From an uncultured Rubrobacteraceae bacterium (GTDB lineage Bacteria > Actinomycetota > Rubrobacteria > Rubrobacterales > Rubrobacteraceae), in assembly GCA_902806015.1 (NCBI GenBank), contig CADCUZ010000123.1:1-26722 (forward strand): 26,722 nucleotides of DNA. The letters are read 5' to 3'. The notes beneath the pieces are model-generated. The model saw only the letters and a program-made list of their open reading frames with translations. It was not told the origin of the DNA and did not search any database. Positions 22,461 through 26,722 of the stretch are shown here, piece after piece. The translations under genes were made by a program, and so were the position numbers. Numbering within the stretch: the first letter of the stretch is position 1; each line of letters starts with the position of its first letter.

Positions 22461-23915
22461 TCAGCCCAGGTTAAGGATGACGGTCTTGAACTCGGTGAAG
22501 GTCTCCATCGCGTAGCGCCCTCCGACGCGCCCCACGCCGGACAGGGATCCCGCCCTTCCGCCGAAGGGAAGATGACTCTCCCAGTGGTTTGAGGAGGCGT
22601 TTATGTTGACCCAACCGGTTCGCACCGCCTCGGCGAAGCGTAAGCCCCGCTTCAGGTCCCGCGTGAAGACAGCGGAGAGCAGCCCGTAGGGCGAGGAGTT
22701 GATCGTCCGTATGGCCTCCCCCTCATCGCGAATTATGGTCGCGGGGATTATCGGGCCGAAGGTCTCCTCCTTCGAGACGCGCATCCCGGTGCCGACCTTG
22801 CCCAGCACCGTCGGCTGGTAGTAGAGGTCCGTGGGAAAGCCCTCAGCGCGGGAGCCGCCGGAGATTAGGTCGGCGCCGCCCTCGAGCGCGTCGGAGATGT
22901 GCTGGTCCATCTTTTCGGCCGTCGGTTCGTTGTTGAGCGGGCCGAGCGTGGTCGTCGGGTCGAAGGGGTCGCCGAGCTTGATCCCGCGCTCCATCGCGCG
23001 CCCCAGCTCCTCGAGGTAGGCGTCGTAGACCCTCTCGTGCACCAGGAAGCGCTCCCCGGCGGTGCAGCTCTGGCCGGCACCCAGAAAGGCGGAGGTCAGG
23101 CTCTCTTCGGCGGCGTCGTCGAGGTCGGCGTCGTCCAGGATCACCATAGGCCCGTTGCCGCCCATCTCCAGGAGGAGCGCCTTGCCAGCTGCGCGGGCGG
23201 CCACCTTCTGCCCGGTCTCGATGGAGCCGATAAAGCCGACCGCCTGGGTGCCCGGGTTGGCCGCCACCTCGTCCCCCACCTCAGCCCCGGGGCCGCACAC
23301 CATGTTGAAGACGCCGTCGGGCAATCCGGCGTCCACGATGCACTCGGCCAGCTTGACGGCGCACACGGACGTCGATGGGGCCGGCACCCAGACGACCGCG
23401 TTCCCGGAGGCCAGGGCGGGGGCGATCATCTCGGCCGGCATGGTGTAGGGCCAGTTCCAGGGGCTGATGATGCCGACCACCCCGCGCGGAACCCTGTACA
23501 GCAGGACCCGCTTGTCCGCATGGACGGAGGGCGGCATCGAACCTTCGAGGCGCGTGGTTTCGGCGGCAGCCATCGCGAAGTACTCGGCGAGCTCGTCCAC
23601 CTCGTCGTAGGCTTCGGCCTCCAGGGGCTTGCCCTGGTCCAGGGTCAGGGTTCGGGCCAACTCCTCGCGGCGCGCCTCGATGATCCCCGCGACGCGCTCC
23701 ATCGCCGCCGCCCGCTCGAAGGCCGAGAGGGCGGCCCAAGAGCCCCAGGCATCGTTCGCGGCCCTTATGGCGCGCCTGACGTCCTCGCGGGTGCCCTGGG
23801 GGACAGTCCCGATCTTCTCCCCCGTGGCGGGGCTCGTCGCCTCCATGCGGGCGTCGGACTCGGAGCCCGTCCACTTGCCCGCCACGTACATGGGGTAATC
23901 CGTGGTTACGATCAT
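22461..23915 (-). CDS. aldehyde dehydrogenase, NAD(P)-dependent superfamily
   Basis: This 484-residue enzyme oxidises an aldehyde to an acid using NAD or NADP. Catalytic residues: Asn154 in PWNWP, Glu250 in LLLEMGGNGP, and Cys284 in GAGQSCTAGER; ETFGPIIP lies further on. Length is normal. Unusual: the lysine of the usual VLKPSE cofactor motif is valine (Val177, VWVPAPST), and FTGSTEVG is FIGSIETG. The ATG at 23915 overlaps the stop of the GMC oxidoreductase gene (ATGA) with AAGGAA nine bases upstream. As third gene after a sulfatase and an alcohol oxidase it most likely acts on the aldehyde they produce. Betaine-aldehyde, succinate-semialdehyde and lactaldehyde types are all possible. Confidence 0.93.
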   Translation of the reverse strand: MIVTTDYPMYVAGKWTGSESDARMEATSPATGEKIGTVPQGTREDVRRAIRAANDAWGSWAALSAFERAAAMERVAGIIEARREELARTLTLDQGKPLEAEAYDEVDELAEYFAMAAAETTRLEGSMPPSVHADKRVLLYRVPRGVVGIISPWNWPYTMPAEMIAPALASGNAVVWVPAPSTSVCAVKLAECIVDAGLPDGVFNMVCGPGAEVGDEVAANPGTQAVGFIGSIETGQKVAARAAGKALLLEMGGNGPMVILDDADLDDAAEESLTSAFLGAGQSCTAGERFLVHERVYDAYLEELGRAMERGIKLGDPFDPTTTLGPLNNEPTAEKMDQHISDALEGGADLISGGSRAEGFPTDLYYQPTVLGKVGTGMRVSKEETFGPIIPATIIRDEGEAIRTINSSPYGLLSAVFTRDLKRGLRFAEAVRTGWVNINASSNHWESHLPFGGRAGSLSGVGRVGGRYAMETFTEFKTVILNLG

Positions 23916-25450
23916 ATAACGAGGTTCCTTTCGGCCAGCGGTGCCGGGACCGCCGTTTCCTTTACGAGATCCGCGCACTTCTCCCCGATCATCATGCAGG
24001 TGATGCAGGGGTTGGTCCCTATCATGGTCGGGAAGACGGAGGCGTCGGCGACGCGCAGCCGGCCGACGCCCCGGACCCGCAGTTGCGGGTCGACGACCGC
24101 ACGCGGGTCGTCCACAGCACCCATCCGGCAAGTGCCCGCGGGATGGTAGACGGTGTTCGCCGTGCGGCGCGCGTACTCGGAGATCTCCTCGTCGCTCCCG
24201 ACGCCCGGGCCGGGGGCGAGCTCGCGCTTGACCCAGGGCCTCAGCGCGGCCTGCCCGACGATAGCGCGCGCGAGCTTGACACCTTCCGTTATGACCCGGT
24301 CGTCGTACCCGTCGGGGTCGGTAAAGTAGCGGAAGTCGATCAGGGGCGGGGCCGACGAGTCCCTGGAACGTAGCCGCACGACGCCCTCGCTCCTCGCGCG
24401 CATCACGTTCGGGGTCAGGCAGAACGCCTGCTCGGCGGTCGGGTAGCCGAGCTGGACGGTGTTGAGGTCGAAGGCGCTGGTGCCGAAGTGGAACATCACG
24501 TCCGGCTCCTCGGCGGACGGATCGGTGCGGGCAAAGAGCGCCGCCTCCCAGCCCTGGCGCGACATCACGGGCACCGGCCTCGTCGACTCCCACATCACCA
24601 CCCCCTCGGGATGGTCCAGGAGGTGCTCCCCGACACCCGGCAGGTCGACCAGGTTTGGAACGCCGACGTCGTACAGGTGGTCGGCCGGGCCGATCCCGGA
24701 GAGCATCAGGAGCTTCGGCGTGTCGAAGGCGCCGCAGCAGACGACGACCTCGCGACGGGCGAGGATGGCGCCCCGGTCGGTCTCGGCGCCCACCACGTCG
24801 CCGTGGTCGTCGAGCAGTATGCGGTGCACCTTGGTGTCTGTCAGGAGCGTGAGGTTCGGCGGCAGCTCGCCGATGGGGTGGAGGTAGGCCACCGAGCTAG
24901 ACTGACGGATGGCCCCGCGCGCGTTGAGCTGGAGCCATCCCACCCCCTCCCGGAGCTCTTCGTCGTTGAAGCGGATGGGCGGGAAGCCCGCCTGCCGGGC
25001 CGCCTCGACGAAGGCCTCGCTGCAGGTGTTGCCGGGCAGGACCGTCTCGATGTTGACGCGGTCGAAGAGCCTGTCGAAGTAGGGACGGGCGTCCTCGGGC
25101 CCCCACCCCGTCGCGCCGGCTCTTTCCCAGATCCTCAGGTCCACGTCGGGTGTGCGGAAGGCGATGGCCGAGTTGTGCGAGCTGCAGCCGCCGAGCATCT
25201 TCCCCCGGCTGTGCCGGATCAGTCCGTTCCCGCGCTCCTGCGGCTCTATCAAGTAGTCGTAGTCGAGCTCCGTGCCTAGCAAGTTGACCCAGTTCCAGAG
25301 CTCGAGTATCCGCCAATCGCCCTCGTCGGATGGCCCGGCCTCTACCAGACACACGTCAACCTCCGGGTCCTCGGCGAGGCGGGCGGCAAGCACCGCCCCC
25401 GCCGTGCCGCCACCGAGGACGAGGTAGTCGGATTCGGCCGTTTTGTTCAT
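23912..25450 (-). CDS. GMC family FAD alcohol oxidase/dehydrogenase (choline dehydrogenase-like)
   Basis: This 512-residue flavoprotein of the glucose-methanol-choline family oxidises an alcohol to an aldehyde. FAD-binding LVLGGGTAGAVLAARL is at residues 10-25; GMC signature 1 is around GKMLGGCSSHNSAIAFR; signature 2 is GAFDTPKLLMLSGIGP; the catalytic histidine lies in VYHPAGTCRMG near residue 443, and the second residue of the pair is the asparagine in TMIGTNPCITCMMIGEKCAD. This last motif resembles choline dehydrogenases, but the substrate is not proven. The gene starts three bases after the sulfatase stop and overlaps the aldehyde dehydrogenase start, so the three are one operon. Confidence 0.94.
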   Translation of the reverse strand: MNKTAESDYLVLGGGTAGAVLAARLAEDPEVDVCLVEAGPSDEGDWRILELWNWVNLLGTELDYDYLIEPQERGNGLIRHSRGKMLGGCSSHNSAIAFRTPDVDLRIWERAGATGWGPEDARPYFDRLFDRVNIETVLPGNTCSEAFVEAARQAGFPPIRFNDEELREGVGWLQLNARGAIRQSSSVAYLHPIGELPPNLTLLTDTKVHRILLDDHGDVVGAETDRGAILARREVVVCCGAFDTPKLLMLSGIGPADHLYDVGVPNLVDLPGVGEHLLDHPEGVVMWESTRPVPVMSRQGWEAALFARTDPSAEEPDVMFHFGTSAFDLNTVQLGYPTAEQAFCLTPNVMRARSEGVVRLRSRDSSAPPLIDFRYFTDPDGYDDRVITEGVKLARAIVGQAALRPWVKRELAPGPGVGSDEEISEYARRTANTVYHPAGTCRMGAVDDPRAVVDPQLRVRGVGRLRVADASVFPTMIGTNPCITCMMIGEKCADLVKETAVPAPLAERNLVI

Positions 25451-25453
25451 GGG

Positions 25454-26722
25454 CTACCCCTCCGAAGATTCGCCGGGGTTGGCGGAGACCGGTTCGGGGT
25501 CCGCCGCGGTGCGCTCCAGGGATTGCCTCCTGGGCTCCAGGTACTCCGTCGGCGCCCCCTGCTCCTCCATAAACGAGATCGCGTCGGCTATCAGGGCCCG
25601 GCCTTCTTCGACGTGCGAGTCCCAGATGTCGATTTGCTCGTGCGGGTCGGTGGTCAGGTCGTACATCTCCGGCTTGTCCGTCGGCCCGCCGAGGATCACG
25701 GACCTCTCGGGGGTGGTGATGGTGATCGGCATGTAGCTCGCTATGCGCCGGGGCCGGGAATCCACGGCTGTGGTCATCTCGCCTTCCGCGAAGTACAGCG
25801 GCCAGGAGCTGACCACGAACGGTCGATGCTCGTCCTTTCTCCCGGTGAGCACGTCCGCGAACGAGCTCCCCTGCACCGCCTCCGGCCCCGGGCGCTCGAC
25901 GCCCGTCAACTGGAGGATGGTGGGCGTCAGGTCCGGCGCCGTCGTCATCGCCGACCGGCGGCCCGGCTGCATTCCCGGCACGCGCGCGATCAGGGGGACC
26001 CTCGTGAGCTGCTGGTACAACGGCGACCAGCCGACCGTCAGCAGCCACGACTCCCTGAGCCACGCCGGCACGTTGGCGTTCTGCGCGATGTCTATGATGC
26101 CCGCGTCCAGCGTGTTGAGCCACTCGGCTTTGCCGAAGTAGTCGTGCTCCCCGAAGTAGAAGCCGTGGTCCGAGACAAAGAAGACCAGAGTGTTGTCCGT
26201 CAGGTTCAGAGCGTCCAGCTTCGCCAGGAGCCGGCCGATCCAGAAGTCCACCATCGTCACCTCGCCGCAGTACGTCGCGTGCGCGAGCTCGACCTCGTCT
26301 TCCCCGAGGCCGGCCTCCCCCCACTTCGCGTAGCTCGGGTAGATCTGGCGCCCGTCGTAGCCGGGCCTGTACTTGGCGGTGTAGTACTCGGGCGCGTCCC
26401 AGGGCTCGTGCGGGTCCCACGTGTCCACGTAGAGGAAGAAGTGCTCTTCGTAATGACGTTCGAGCCAACCCTCGGCCTCGGTCATGGTGCGCGCGACGAG
26501 CCGGTCAGACTCCGACCTCCACATCGAGCGGTAATCGGAGCGCTCGTGGGGCCTGGTGTCGTCCCCCTGGCCCCTCACCCAAATAAAGTCGTCGAAGCCC
26601 CGGTCGTAGCCGAACCGGTTGCGGACGAAGTACGGCGTGTCCACGACCCCCATCGTCGTGTACCCGGCCGAGGACAGGAGCCCCGGCAGCGTGTGCAGGG
26701 TCAACCACAGGGGCTCCCAACC
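25454..26722 (-). CDS. sulfatase family hydrolase, C-terminal part
   Basis: The gene runs off the right edge; its frame stays open to base 26722. About 420 residues of a sulfatase (alkaline phosphatase superfamily) remain. Visible are the end of the N-terminal fold (LLSSAGYTTMGVVDTPYF), DTWDPHEPWDAPEYY, the metal-site motif VFFVSDHGFYFGEHDYFGKA, and the C-terminal KPEMYDLTTDPHEQIDIWD typical of the family. The active-site CxPxR cysteine that becomes formylglycine lies beyond the window, so activity and substrate cannot be judged. It hydrolyses a sulfate ester (or a phosphonate ester in some relatives). The stop is three bases before the GMC gene start, indicating co-transcription. Confidence 0.9.
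   Translation of the reverse strand, partial: GWEPLWLTLHTLPGLLSSAGYTTMGVVDTPYFVRNRFGYDRGFDDFIWVRGQGDDTRPHERSDYRSMWRSESDRLVARTMTEAEGWLERHYEEHFFLYVDTWDPHEPWDAPEYYTAKYRPGYDGRQIYPSYAKWGEAGLGEDEVELAHATYCGEVTMVDFWIGRLLAKLDALNLTDNTLVFFVSDHGFYFGEHDYFGKAEWLNTLDAGIIDIAQNANVPAWLRESWLLTVGWSPLYQQLTRVPLIARVPGMQPGRRSAMTTAPDLTPTILQLTGVERPGPEAVQGSSFADVLTGRKDEHRPFVVSSWPLYFAEGEMTTAVDSRPRRIASYMPITITTPERSVILGGPTDKPEMYDLTTDPHEQIDIWDSHVEEGRALIADAISFMEEQGAPTEYLEPRRQSLERTAADPEPVSANPGESSEG

Noticed and set aside
23916..24593. Upstream extension of the aldehyde dehydrogenase frame by 226 codons
   Set aside because: It is antisense-like arginine- and glycine-rich text that overlaps the GMC gene in another frame; family similarity begins only at the ATG at 23915.

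Overview
This window is high-GC bacterial DNA. Frequent GTG and TTG starts, strong GGAGG-type ribosome binding sites, a fused two-domain EcfA ATPase and a PGM1-type ATP-grasp ligase fit an actinomycete. A deep-branching lineage such as Rubrobacter is my best guess, but that is inference and not proven here. No tRNA, rRNA, CRISPR array, insertion sequence or phage gene was seen.

Left part (1-8.7 kb) is mostly housekeeping. It holds the N-terminus of a TauE/SafE permease, a DedA membrane protein, a decayed NarL-type response regulator, DNA polymerase X with its PHP nuclease, a broken SMR efflux gene overlapping polX, a single-domain response regulator, thioredoxin reductase (trxB), and purE-purK. 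An ATP-grasp ligase of the pheganomycin PGM1 type is divergent from purE.

Middle part (8.9-13.5 kb) is one tight minus-strand operon: a fused EcfA1-EcfA2 ATPase, EcfT, an S component of unknown substrate, and an S-adenosylhomocysteine hydrolase homologue. That enzyme keeps the NAD site and most catalytic residues but has lost two active-site histidines. A vitamin-type transporter co-transcribed with an altered nucleoside-thioether enzyme is the best candidate here for an undescribed system.

The next block (13.7-20.1 kb) is a second minus-strand operon that looks like reductive pyrimidine or hydantoin catabolism: (broken) dihydropyrimidinase, class III aminotransferase, M20 carbamoyl-amino-acid hydrolase, NCS1 permease, LysE exporter and a luciferase-like (F420/FMN) oxidoreductase. 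A pair of 15-bp direct repeats, one forming a perfect palindrome, sits just upstream of the permease gene. The dihydropyrimidinase has lost its centre and carries two frameshifts. Behind it lie a second decayed hydantoinase-family gene, an intact IclR regulator and a decayed cyclodeaminase gene, so 19.5-22.3 kb is a cluster of dying genes around a live regulator.

Right end (22.4-26.7 kb) is a three-gene minus-strand operon running in from beyond the edge: sulfatase, GMC alcohol oxidase or dehydrogenase, aldehyde dehydrogenase. The order suggests stepwise use of a sulfated alcohol (desulfation, then oxidation to aldehyde and acid).
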